Positions 26,300-33,714 of a stretch of 64,000 bases of DNA are shown piece by piece. The position numbers were made by a program, and so were the translations under genes. The stretch spans positions 1 through 64,000 of the forward strand of contig CACMKW010000001.1 in the NCBI GenBank assembly GCA_902614395.1, read 5' to 3'. The notes under the pieces were generated by a model. The model searched no databases, was not told where the DNA came from, and was given only the letters and a program-made list of their open reading frames with translations. This DNA is from an uncultured Alphaproteobacteria bacterium (GTDB taxonomy: Bacteria > Pseudomonadota > Alphaproteobacteria > HIMB59 > GCA-002718135). The first letter of the stretch is position 1. Each line of letters begins with the position of its first letter.

Positions 26300-26790
26300 T
26301 AATTGAAACTACCTTTATGTGTTTCAATAACTTTATTAATTTCATTGTCTGACATTTCTATATCTGTGATTTTTCCAACAGTCAGTTTTGTAATATTAGC
26401 TATTTCATTGTTAATATTTTTCATTTGATCATCTTTACTTTTTAAAATTTCTTTTTCTGCGTCAGAAACTTTTTTTTCTAAGTCTTTATCAAGTGAAGAA
26501 AGTTGAGAAGAAACATCTTCTTGTAAAGCATTAATTGTTTCTTTAATTTTCTCATCTGTTTCTAGTTTAGCCTTATTGATTTGATCATTAATTTTTTTTT
26601 CAATTTCCATTGCCTGTTCTTGAAGCTCTTTTGCTGAAGATAAATTCTCATCTATTTTATTTTGTCTTTTCTCTAAAACTGTAGCTATTCTTGGAAGAGA
26701 TACCCTCCATAAAAACACAAATAGAAAAGTAAAGAATACAGCTAACCAAAAGAGCTGTGAAACAAAAAACTCTGGATTTAATTGAGGCAT
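26299..26790 (-). CDS. F0F1 ATP synthase subunit b'
   Basis: A 163-residue b-prime subunit, which heterodimerises with b in alphaproteobacteria and photosynthetic organisms. It starts MPQLNPEFFVSQLFWLAVFF, a classic b' N-terminal helix, followed by LPRIATVLEKRQNKIDENL and a long coiled coil. It lies between atpE and atpF. The pairing of b' and b rather than a b homodimer supports the alphaproteobacterial assignment. Confidence 0.93.
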   Translation of the reverse strand: MPQLNPEFFVSQLFWLAVFFTFLFVFLWRVSLPRIATVLEKRQNKIDENLSSAKELQEQAMEIEKKINDQINKAKLETDEKIKETINALQEDVSSQLSSLDKDLEKKVSDAEKEILKSKDDQMKNINNEIANITKLTVGKITDIEMSDNEINKVIETHKGSFN

Positions 26791-26807
26791 TAATTAATTA
26801 TTGTGTT

Positions 26808-27032
26808 CTATCCAAACAAAATAACTAACGCAATAACTAACGCGAAAAGTGCAATCGCTTCAACTAATGCGAAACCTAACATTGTCATTGTAAAAACTTC
26901 ACCTCTTGCTGCTGGATTTCTTCCAACTGCTTGAATAAAAGATGAGAAAATATTCCCAATTCCAATACCTGATCCAATAACACCGATAACGGCTAGACCC
27001 GCTCCGATTACTTTTGCTGCTTCAATTTCCAT
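26808..27032 (-). CDS. atpE: F0F1 ATP synthase subunit c
   Basis: Proteolipid ring subunit of 74 residues with two transmembrane helices joined by the polar loop GRNPAARGE (Arg-Asn-Pro). The ion-binding carboxylate is the Glu in GFALVEAIALFAL. The absence of the extra Na-binding polar residues points to proton coupling. It has one of the best Shine-Dalgarno sequences in the window (AGGAGG), in keeping with the multiple copies needed per complex. Confidence 0.96.
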   Translation of the reverse strand: MEIEAAKVIGAGLAVIGVIGSGIGIGNIFSSFIQAVGRNPAARGEVFTMTMLGFALVEAIALFALVIALVILFG

Positions 27033-27036
27033 AAGT

Positions 27037-27042
27037 CCTCCT
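27037..27042 (-). promoter_or_regulatory. Strong Shine-Dalgarno for atpE
   Basis: The minus strand reads AGGAGG 4 nt before the atpE ATG. Neighbouring F0 genes have no comparable sequence, so this likely sets the high subunit c synthesis rate. Confidence 0.85.
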
Positions 27043-27050
27043 ATTTTAAA

Positions 27051-27785
27051 TTAATGTAAATGATAAGCATCGTTAATATATAAACACGTCAGTATTGCAA
27101 ACACATATGCTTGCAAAAAAGCAATTAAAATTTCTAATCCTGTTAAAGCTACAATGAAAGCTAAAGGAAAAACTCCTGTAAAAAATGGCATGGAAACAAC
27201 AAAGCCCGCAAATACTTTTAGTAGTGTGTGACCAGCCAGCATGTTTGCAAATAATCTAACTGATAAACTTATAGGTCTTGATAAATAAGATATTACTTCA
27301 ATAGGAATAAGCAGTGGATGCATGTAAAATGGTACACCCGGTATATAAAAGAATGTAAAAAATTTAATGCCATGGTTAATAAATCCAAGAATAGTTACAC
27401 CAATAAATACAACTGCAGCTAACGCAAATGTTACAATAATATGACTCGTGAATGTAAATTGGTATGGTATCATACCTACCATGTTGCCAATTAACACAAA
27501 CATGAATAAAGAGAAAACAAATGGGAAATACCTTTTTCCATTATCTCCAACTGTATCAGAGAGAAGCTGAGCTATAAAATTATACATCAATTCTGAGATA
27601 AGCTGCATCCTAGAAGGAATGATTGATCTTGTATTCACTGTTAAAGTTAAAAAAAGAGTAATTACTAAAACAGTAATCAGCATAGCAAAAGATGAATTTG
27701 TAAATGAAATATTATAGCCACCAAGCTCAATATTGGTTATTGGATCTATTTCGAACTGTTTTAGTGGACTGTCTTTTGCGGCCAT
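27051..27785 (-). CDS. atpB: F0F1 ATP synthase subunit a
   Basis: A 244-residue membrane subunit forming the proton half-channels. The essential arginine lies in the helix containing SLSVRLFANMLAGHTLL, and the C-terminal helix pair GLEILIAFLQAYVFAILTCLYI is intact. The N-terminus SPLKQFEIDPI is typical of alphaproteobacterial AtpB. It lies between atpI and atpE in the order atpI-atpB-atpE-atpF'-atpF. Confidence 0.95.
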   Translation of the reverse strand: MAAKDSPLKQFEIDPITNIELGGYNISFTNSSFAMLITVLVITLFLTLTVNTRSIIPSRMQLISELMYNFIAQLLSDTVGDNGKRYFPFVFSLFMFVLIGNMVGMIPYQFTFTSHIIVTFALAAVVFIGVTILGFINHGIKFFTFFYIPGVPFYMHPLLIPIEVISYLSRPISLSVRLFANMLAGHTLLKVFAGFVVSMPFFTGVFPLAFIVALTGLEILIAFLQAYVFAILTCLYINDAYHLH

Positions 27786-27806
27786 AATAGTTATTGAATA
27801 TTAAAA

Positions 27807-28094
27807 TTACCTTTGCTTTTCAATGCGACGCATTACACGATAAACGTTCAAAAATCCAGCTAATGCGCCAAATATGAAGAAAATAATTAACCCTATTGGT
27901 TTAGTATTAAAGTAATTATCCACAATAAGCCCAATTCCAACTCCAACCACTAGTGCAGCGATAATTTCTGTACTAATTTTAAAACCAAATCCAGCACCGC
28001 TTTCTTTTTTTTTAATATTAAGTTCTTTATTTTGATTATCTAAATTATCAATTTTTTTACCTAATTCTTCTAAATTTTTATTTTTATAATTCAT
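27807..28094 (-). CDS. atpI: ATP synthase protein I (AtpI/F0F1 assembly factor)
   Basis: A 95-residue protein with a charged N-terminus and two hydrophobic helices (IIAALVVGVGIGLIVDNYF, LIIFFIFGALAGFLNVYRVM). This matches the AtpI/AtpQ-type accessory protein encoded at the head of alphaproteobacterial F0 operons and thought to help c-ring assembly or Mg uptake. Its start overlaps the end of smc by 11 nt, so smc and the F0 genes may share transcripts. Confidence 0.87.
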   Translation of the reverse strand: MNYKNKNLEELGKKIDNLDNQNKELNIKKKESGAGFGFKISTEIIAALVVGVGIGLIVDNYFNTKPIGLIIFFIFGALAGFLNVYRVMRRIEKQR

Positions 28095-30729
28095 TTGTAG
28101 TATCTTGCTCTTTTATCTCGATTGCTTTTTCAAGATCAACAGAAACTAATTGTGATACACCCTTCTCAGGCATGGTAACACCAAATAATCTATTTACTCT
28201 TGCCATTGTCATTCTATGATGAGTTATTACTAAGAATTTTGTTGAAGAAGTTTTAGCTATTTCCTCTACTAATGAACAAAATCTATCAACATTAGTATCA
28301 TCTAATGGAGCATCAACCTCATCGAGTACACAAATTGGAGCTGGGTTTGATAAAAATACAGCAAATAATAATGATAATGCTGTAAGAGCTTGCTCGCCAC
28401 CAGAGAGTAAATTTAGATTTTGTAATTTTTTTCCTGGAGGACTAGCAAATATTTCTAAACCAGCTTGAAGGGGATCTGATTCATCTGTAAATTTCAGATA
28501 AGCCTTGCCACCACCAAACAACCTTGTAAATAATTTTTGAAAATTTTCATTCACTATTCCATATGCAGCAAGTAAACGTTGTCTACCTTCTGTATTAAGT
28601 GAATCAATTGCTTCTCTCAGTTTTGCAATTGCACTTAAAAGGTCACTTTGATCTTTCTTTATTGTATTTACTTTTTCTTCTAAATCTTTGGATTCTTGTT
28701 CTGCAAGAAGATTAACACCACCTAAACGTTCTTGTTCAGCAATTAGTCTTTCTAATTTTTTTTCTAAATCATCAGTCTCACCCAAAATTTTATTTGGATC
28801 TATTTCTCCAATATTGTAAAGCTCTTCTAGTTCTATACTTAATCTTTCTTTTACCTGAGTTGATAATAACTTTATTGCTTCATTAATTGTATTAATTTGA
28901 CCTTCAGTTCTGATTCTCTCTTCTCGTAGTTCATTTAATTTAATTTCTTCTAATTTTAATTTCTTATTGATTTCATTAGAATTTTGTTCAGTTTGACGAA
29001 GCTGCTCAGCTATTTGTTCATAAGAATTCTTATTTTCATCAATCAACTTTTGTATTTTTATTTTTTCACTTGATACATCTTCAGGAACGGATTGGAGATT
29101 AGATAGTTCACTAATCAATGTATTTTGCCTTGAATTCAGCTCTTCTATTCTTTGATTTGCTTTTGCAGAAATATCATTCCATTGTTTTTCCTCTGCACTT
29201 AATTGCTTTATTCTTCTATTTTTTAATTGCTCTAATATGGCTTTAGTAGAATTATTTTGTTTACCTTTGGATACATAGCCATCCCATCTCCAAATTTCTC
29301 CTAGTTTACTTACTAATATCTGTCCTGGTTTTAAAGTTTTTTGAACTTCTAAAACATTTTCTTTATTTTCTATTAAACCAACAAACTCTAATTTCTTTTT
29401 CAAATTATCTGGTGCTTTGATTAGAGAAGAAAATTTCGTGATTTCAGAGTTAAAGGAAGAATCTTCTACATCTAACTTTCTCCAAAAAATACTTTGTTCT
29501 TCATCGATAGATGCAATTAACTCATCTGAAAAAACTGCAGCAATTGCTTGCTCAAGACCATCTTCAAAGTCTAGATAATCAATTATTGGATTATTATTTT
29601 TTTTATTAGAAACATTTTCATTATTTAGATCATCATCAGTTTGAATAAAAAGATCACCTTGCTGTTTTAAAAGTATAGATTTTTCTTCCTGCACTCTTTC
29701 AAGATTTTGTTTTGCATCTTCAAATAAAAATTTTTCTCTATCAATGTCATTTTTAATTTGCTCTATTCGGACTTTTGTTTCATCTACTGCAATATTTGCT
29801 CTTTCAATTTCTTTTTCTTGGTTTTCTAAACTAATTGAATATTTCTGAAGCTCAGCTGCAACCTTACTTTCTTGAATTCTAAGGTTTGGAAGGCTTTCTT
29901 GAACTTTTTCGAATTCGATATTTATTTGAGCAACAACCTGTGTTTGATCATTTACTACATTTGTTTCAGATTGAATTTTTTCATTAGCATTTTTTAATTT
30001 ATCTTTTTCATCAATCCATTTTTTATAAAATAATCTTGCTCTTGCTTTAGTAATATCTTTTTGGATGTACTTATATCTTTCAGCTTGTTTAGATTGTTTT
30101 TTTAATATTGTCAGTTGTTCGTCTTGTGCTTTTAATACGTCTTTAACACGCTCTAAGTTATTTTCAGTAGCATTTAATCGTAATTCTGCTTCGTGTCGTC
30201 TTGAATGCAGACCTGTAATTCCCGCAGCCTCTTCGAGTAATGTTCTTCTTTGCTCTGGTTTAGCAGCGATAATTGCACCAACTCTACCTTGACTGACCAT
30301 AGATGTTGAACGAGCACCTGTTGCTGCATCAGCAAATAGTAATTGAACATCCTTTAATCGGACTTCCTTGCCATTCACTCTGTATTCCGATCCTTCACCT
30401 CGCCATATTCTTCTTGTGACTTCAATGGTATCACTTTCATTAAAAATACTTGGTGCTTTTCGTGCTTTATTATCTAAATCTATCGTAACCTCAGCAATAT
30501 CCCACGCTGGTCTATCATCTGTACCATTAAAGATTACATCATCTAATTCGCTTCCTCTCATTTGTTTTGGAGAAAGCTCACCCATAACGAATCTAAAAGC
30601 TTCAACGAGATTGGATTTACCACATCCATTTGGCCCCACAATACCTGTCAAACCATTTTCAATCAAAATTTCTGTTGGTTCAACAAAAGACTTAAAGCCT
30701 TTGACTTTAAGGGTCCTAAAATTAATCAT
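28084..30729 (-). CDS. smc: Chromosome condensation ATPase SMC, unusually short
   Basis: SMC protein of the condensin that organises and segregates the chromosome. Walker A is GPNGCGKS at residues 32-39, and the ABC signature and Walker B are in the C-terminal head (LSGGEQALTALSLLF, VLDEVDAPLDD). Two coiled-coil arms flank a recognisable hinge at about 385-500 (QAIAAVFSDELIA, WRWDGYVSKG). At 881 residues it is far shorter than the roughly 1150 usual for bacterial SMC; the loss is in the arms. Both heads and the hinge are intact, so it is not a broken gene. The ATG at 30729 is preferred to the TTG one codon earlier. Confidence 0.93.
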   Translation of the reverse strand: MINFRTLKVKGFKSFVEPTEILIENGLTGIVGPNGCGKSNLVEAFRFVMGELSPKQMRGSELDDVIFNGTDDRPAWDIAEVTIDLDNKARKAPSIFNESDTIEVTRRIWRGEGSEYRVNGKEVRLKDVQLLFADAATGARSTSMVSQGRVGAIIAAKPEQRRTLLEEAAGITGLHSRRHEAELRLNATENNLERVKDVLKAQDEQLTILKKQSKQAERYKYIQKDITKARARLFYKKWIDEKDKLKNANEKIQSETNVVNDQTQVVAQINIEFEKVQESLPNLRIQESKVAAELQKYSISLENQEKEIERANIAVDETKVRIEQIKNDIDREKFLFEDAKQNLERVQEEKSILLKQQGDLFIQTDDDLNNENVSNKKNNNPIIDYLDFEDGLEQAIAAVFSDELIASIDEEQSIFWRKLDVEDSSFNSEITKFSSLIKAPDNLKKKLEFVGLIENKENVLEVQKTLKPGQILVSKLGEIWRWDGYVSKGKQNNSTKAILEQLKNRRIKQLSAEEKQWNDISAKANQRIEELNSRQNTLISELSNLQSVPEDVSSEKIKIQKLIDENKNSYEQIAEQLRQTEQNSNEINKKLKLEEIKLNELREERIRTEGQINTINEAIKLLSTQVKERLSIELEELYNIGEIDPNKILGETDDLEKKLERLIAEQERLGGVNLLAEQESKDLEEKVNTIKKDQSDLLSAIAKLREAIDSLNTEGRQRLLAAYGIVNENFQKLFTRLFGGGKAYLKFTDESDPLQAGLEIFASPPGKKLQNLNLLSGGEQALTALSLLFAVFLSNPAPICVLDEVDAPLDDTNVDRFCSLVEEIAKTSSTKFLVITHHRMTMARVNRLFGVTMPEKGVSQLVSVDLEKAIEIKEQDTTNEL

Positions 30730-30732
30730 CAA

Positions 30733-31344
30733 CTATTGTGATAATATTTTATCGATGATTTGTCTAAACTCTTTTATGTTTTTATTCCCGGAATAAAGTA
30801 CTCCGTTAATAATGAATGAAGGGGTAGAACCTATTTTATATTCTCTCTGAGCTTCCATTACACCTTCAAGTAACTGATTCTCTAATTCAACATTGCTTAA
30901 ACATGCATCAAAGTCCTCTTGCTGCATACCACCACTTTGCATTATTTTATATAACTCGGTTTTTGTTTTTGAATGATCTCTATTAACCCAATTATTTTGG
31001 AGCTTATAAAGGCCATTCATGTAATCATATCTCACATCTTCTGGGACACATCTTAAAATCATACTTCCAGCAAGAGCGGGATAATTAAATGGGAAATCAC
31101 GAAAAATAAACTTAACTTTACCAGTATCAATAAACTCTTTTTTTAATTCTTCTAGAGTATCATTATGAAAATCTGCACAGTGACTACAAGACATTGAAGC
31201 ATATTCTATGATTGTGATTGGAGCATTGTCTTCTCCAATATAAAAATCATTATCTTTAACATCTAGTATTGAGTTTTCAGCTGCTTTGGCATTAATAAAA
31301 AGTAGTGATAGTATAATAGAAATAAATAAAATTTTAATTTTCAT
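30733..31344 (-). CDS. DsbA-family periplasmic thiol-disulfide oxidoreductase
   Basis: A 203-residue exported thioredoxin-fold protein (Thioredoxin_4/BdbD-like). The signal peptide is MKIKILFISIILSLLFINAKA, the redox site is Cys53-Ser-His-Cys56, and the cis-proline is in IGSTPSFIING. It would introduce or rearrange disulfides in the periplasm. It sits between the DUF721 gene (one-base overlap) and smc (3 nt), an arrangement seen in other alphaproteobacteria. Exported proteins elsewhere in the window with cysteines, such as the one at 45676, are possible clients. Confidence 0.9.
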   Translation of the reverse strand: MKIKILFISIILSLLFINAKAAENSILDVKDNDFYIGEDNAPITIIEYASMSCSHCADFHNDTLEELKKEFIDTGKVKFIFRDFPFNYPALAGSMILRCVPEDVRYDYMNGLYKLQNNWVNRDHSKTKTELYKIMQSGGMQQEDFDACLSNVELENQLLEGVMEAQREYKIGSTPSFIINGVLYSGNKNIKEFRQIIDKILSQ

Positions 31345-31859
31345 TATTTGTCCTCAGTTGTAATTTTATTACCTAAATTTAATAGCGATTTTTTTAAATC
31401 GGAATTTTGAAATTCTTTAACGTTTTGCTTAACAAATTCTATGTCATCTTTATCTATTTGTTTTTTCTTACTTTGTTTCATATGAGTATATTTAGGTATG
31501 TAATTTTGATGAATTCTCAAGTCTATTATTGCTTTATAGCCAAAATAAGTATTAATTTTTTCAATTATAGTATCCTTAAAGTGTTGAAATTCAATGGCTG
31601 CGGCTGGGGCAACACTCACATTTAGATAATTTTTATATACTGTTTCACCTACATCGTTTTCAAAATCACGCACCCTTGAAACATTTAATGGCTCTGAATA
31701 TTCTTTAAAATAACTACCAGCAATTTCAGGCCATTTGGAGTTTATTATAAATTCTGTACGATTATATTTAGAGGAATATTTTCTATTAACCTTCCTAAGA
31801 GTATCGCCAATCGATTGTGGAACAAATGTTCTTTTTTGCTTTATATTTTTTTTGTCCAT
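31344..31859 (-). CDS. DUF721 (DciA-like) protein
   Basis: A 171-residue protein with the DUF721 core: IGDTLRKVNRKYS, then IINSKWPEIAGSYFKEYSEPLNVSR and later YLNVSVAPAAAIEFQH. DUF721 includes DciA, the ancestral replicative-helicase loader of bacteria lacking DnaC, so a role in replication initiation is possible. I start it at the ATG at 31859; the longer frame adds 27 hydrophobic residues without family support and overlaps the divergent mutY start. It is followed by the DsbA-like gene. Confidence 0.78.
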   Translation of the reverse strand: MDKKNIKQKRTFVPQSIGDTLRKVNRKYSSKYNRTEFIINSKWPEIAGSYFKEYSEPLNVSRVRDFENDVGETVYKNYLNVSVAPAAAIEFQHFKDTIIEKINTYFGYKAIIDLRIHQNYIPKYTHMKQSKKKQIDKDDIEFVKQNVKEFQNSDLKKSLLNLGNKITTEDK

Positions 31860-31898
31860 ATGCATAAATAATTTATAGTACCTAAATATGAAAGCAAT

Positions 31899-32948
31899 AT
31901 GTTTAAACACGAAACACAAGTAATAAAGTTTTTGCTTCAATGGTATTCCGTGAATGCCAGAAATTTACCATGGCGGAAGAAAAATACTCTCAATTTACCT
32001 GATCCATACTTTGTATTTGTAAGTGAGTATATGCTTCAACAAACAACAGTAAATACCGTAAAAAATAAATTTAATAATTTTATTTTAAAATGGCCTTCAC
32101 TAAATAAATTAGCGCAAACTTCAGAGCCAAATATTTTAAAGTTCTGGTCAGGCCTTGGTTATTATTCAAGAGCAAGAAATTTATTAAGGTCTGCAAAAAT
32201 AATTAATAAAAATTTTAAAAATAACATACCCAAAACTTATGACGAACTCATCCAACTTCCTGGTATTGGAGATTACACAGCAAAAGCAATTCTTGGAATA
32301 GGATTCAATCAAGCAGTTATGCCACTTGATGCTAATATTGAGAGAATTTTGGTTAGGTTATATGCTATCGATAAACCAATTAACAAAGTCAAAAATAAAC
32401 TTAAAGATTTAGGAAAAAAATTCATCTCAGATAAATATTCTTCAAATTTAATTCAGTCTTTTATGGATTACGGATCAGAGATCTGTCTTCCAAGAAACCC
32501 TAAATGTAATATTTGTGGAATTAATAAATTTTGCCAATCATATAAAAAAAATTTACAGCAAAAAATTCCTTTAAAACTAAAAAAGAAAACTACTAAGCCT
32601 ATAAAGTATACAAGAGCTTATGTAATTGTGAATGAAAAGAATGAAATCCTTGTGCGAAGTAGACCAAATAAAGGAATGTTGGCTTCCATGCTTGAAGTAC
32701 CAAATGATGTTTGGGTTAAAAATAAGAAATTATTAACCACTGATCAAGATATACAAAAAATAAAAACAAAATTACAATCTAAAGGCTCATTTGAATATTC
32801 ATTTAGTCATTTTGATTTAGAAACAGAAATTTTTTATGGCAATGTTAAAAAAGCAAAATTATCAAAAAGTAATTGGATAAAGAAATCTTCTTATTCTAGC
32901 TCTAGAATGCCAACCGTGATGAAAAAAATAGTAGATATAGCAGTATAA
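31899..32948 (+). CDS. mutY: A/G-specific adenine DNA glycosylase
   Basis: Removes adenine mispaired with 8-oxoguanine. The catalytic Glu lies in SEYMLQQTTV, the helix-hairpin-helix with catalytic Asp is in LPGIGDYTAKAI...PLDANIERI, and the 4Fe-4S ligands follow as CLPRNPKCNICGINKFC. A C-terminal NUDIX-like domain (from about residue 240) recognises 8-oxoG. The 349-residue length is usual. It is divergent from the DUF721 gene, with a 39-nt gap, and convergent with purQ at a distance of 1 nt. Confidence 0.95.
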   Translation: MFKHETQVIKFLLQWYSVNARNLPWRKKNTLNLPDPYFVFVSEYMLQQTTVNTVKNKFNNFILKWPSLNKLAQTSEPNILKFWSGLGYYSRARNLLRSAKIINKNFKNNIPKTYDELIQLPGIGDYTAKAILGIGFNQAVMPLDANIERILVRLYAIDKPINKVKNKLKDLGKKFISDKYSSNLIQSFMDYGSEICLPRNPKCNICGINKFCQSYKKNLQQKIPLKLKKKTTKPIKYTRAYVIVNEKNEILVRSRPNKGMLASMLEVPNDVWVKNKKLLTTDQDIQKIKTKLQSKGSFEYSFSHFDLETEIFYGNVKKAKLSKSNWIKKSSYSSSRMPTVMKKIVDIAV

Positions 32949-32949
32949 T

Positions 32950-33714
32950 TTATGCAAAGAATTTTTTTGCGTTCATAAAAATTTTATATCCATCTCCAAA
33001 TTTTTTTAAGGTTTTACTTTGCCAATTGGGAATATGATAATGATATAATGCTCTTTCAGGATGAGGCATCATTGCAAGAACATTCCCATTTTGATTTGTT
33101 AGCGCAGCGATATCATCTTTAGATCCATTCGGATTAAAAGGAAATTGACCTTTTGCTAATTTTTTATGATGATCAATGTATTGCAAACCAATAAGGTTAT
33201 TAGCTTTGATACTTTTTAGTAGATTAATAGGTATCATAAATTGCCCTTCTTGATGGGCAACAGGCAAGTTCAGCGTACTTATATTTTCTAGCCATGGTGA
33301 TTTATTATTACTTACTTTTACATCAACCCATCGACACTCATAGCTACCAGATTTATTTTCAATCAATGCTACTTCTGGATCTTTTTTATTTAGGCTTGGT
33401 ACTAATCCAAGATTAATTAATATTTGGCATCCATTACATATACCTATGATTAATTTATCTTTTAATGAAAAATCCATTAGTTGATCATATAAATTGGTCA
33501 TAATTTTTTTCGCCATTGCATTTCCTGAACCTGTATCATCGCCATAAGAAAAACCACCAGGTATAGCGAATACTTGATAGTTATTAAGTTGTTTAGGATT
33601 TTGAATCAGATCATTAATATGAATAATTTTTCCTTTAATTCCTACTACTTCAAATGCATGTAGTGTTTCATTTTCACAATTAATACCATAACCTGACAGG
33701 ACCAATACGTTCAT
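32950..33714 (-). CDS. purQ: FGAM synthase glutaminase subunit PurQ
   Basis: Class I glutamine amidotransferase supplying ammonia to PurL. The catalytic cysteine is in GICNGCQILINLGL and the His-x-Glu pair in MPHPERALYHYH near the C-terminus. At 254 residues it is longer than the roughly 220-230 common in alphaproteobacteria. Its start overlaps the purL stop by 4 nt, so the two subunits are coupled translationally. It is a companion to the long PurL discussed below. Confidence 0.94.
   Translation of the reverse strand: MNVLVLSGYGINCENETLHAFEVVGIKGKIIHINDLIQNPKQLNNYQVFAIPGGFSYGDDTGSGNAMAKKIMTNLYDQLMDFSLKDKLIIGICNGCQILINLGLVPSLNKKDPEVALIENKSGSYECRWVDVKVSNNKSPWLENISTLNLPVAHQEGQFMIPINLLKSIKANNLIGLQYIDHHKKLAKGQFPFNPNGSKDDIAALTNQNGNVLAMMPHPERALYHYHIPNWQSKTLKKFGDGYKIFMNAKKFFA

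Noticed and set aside
28084..30729. SMC as a truncated or frameshifted gene
   Set aside because: Walker A, hinge, ABC signature and Walker B are all present in one frame and in order; only the arms are short.
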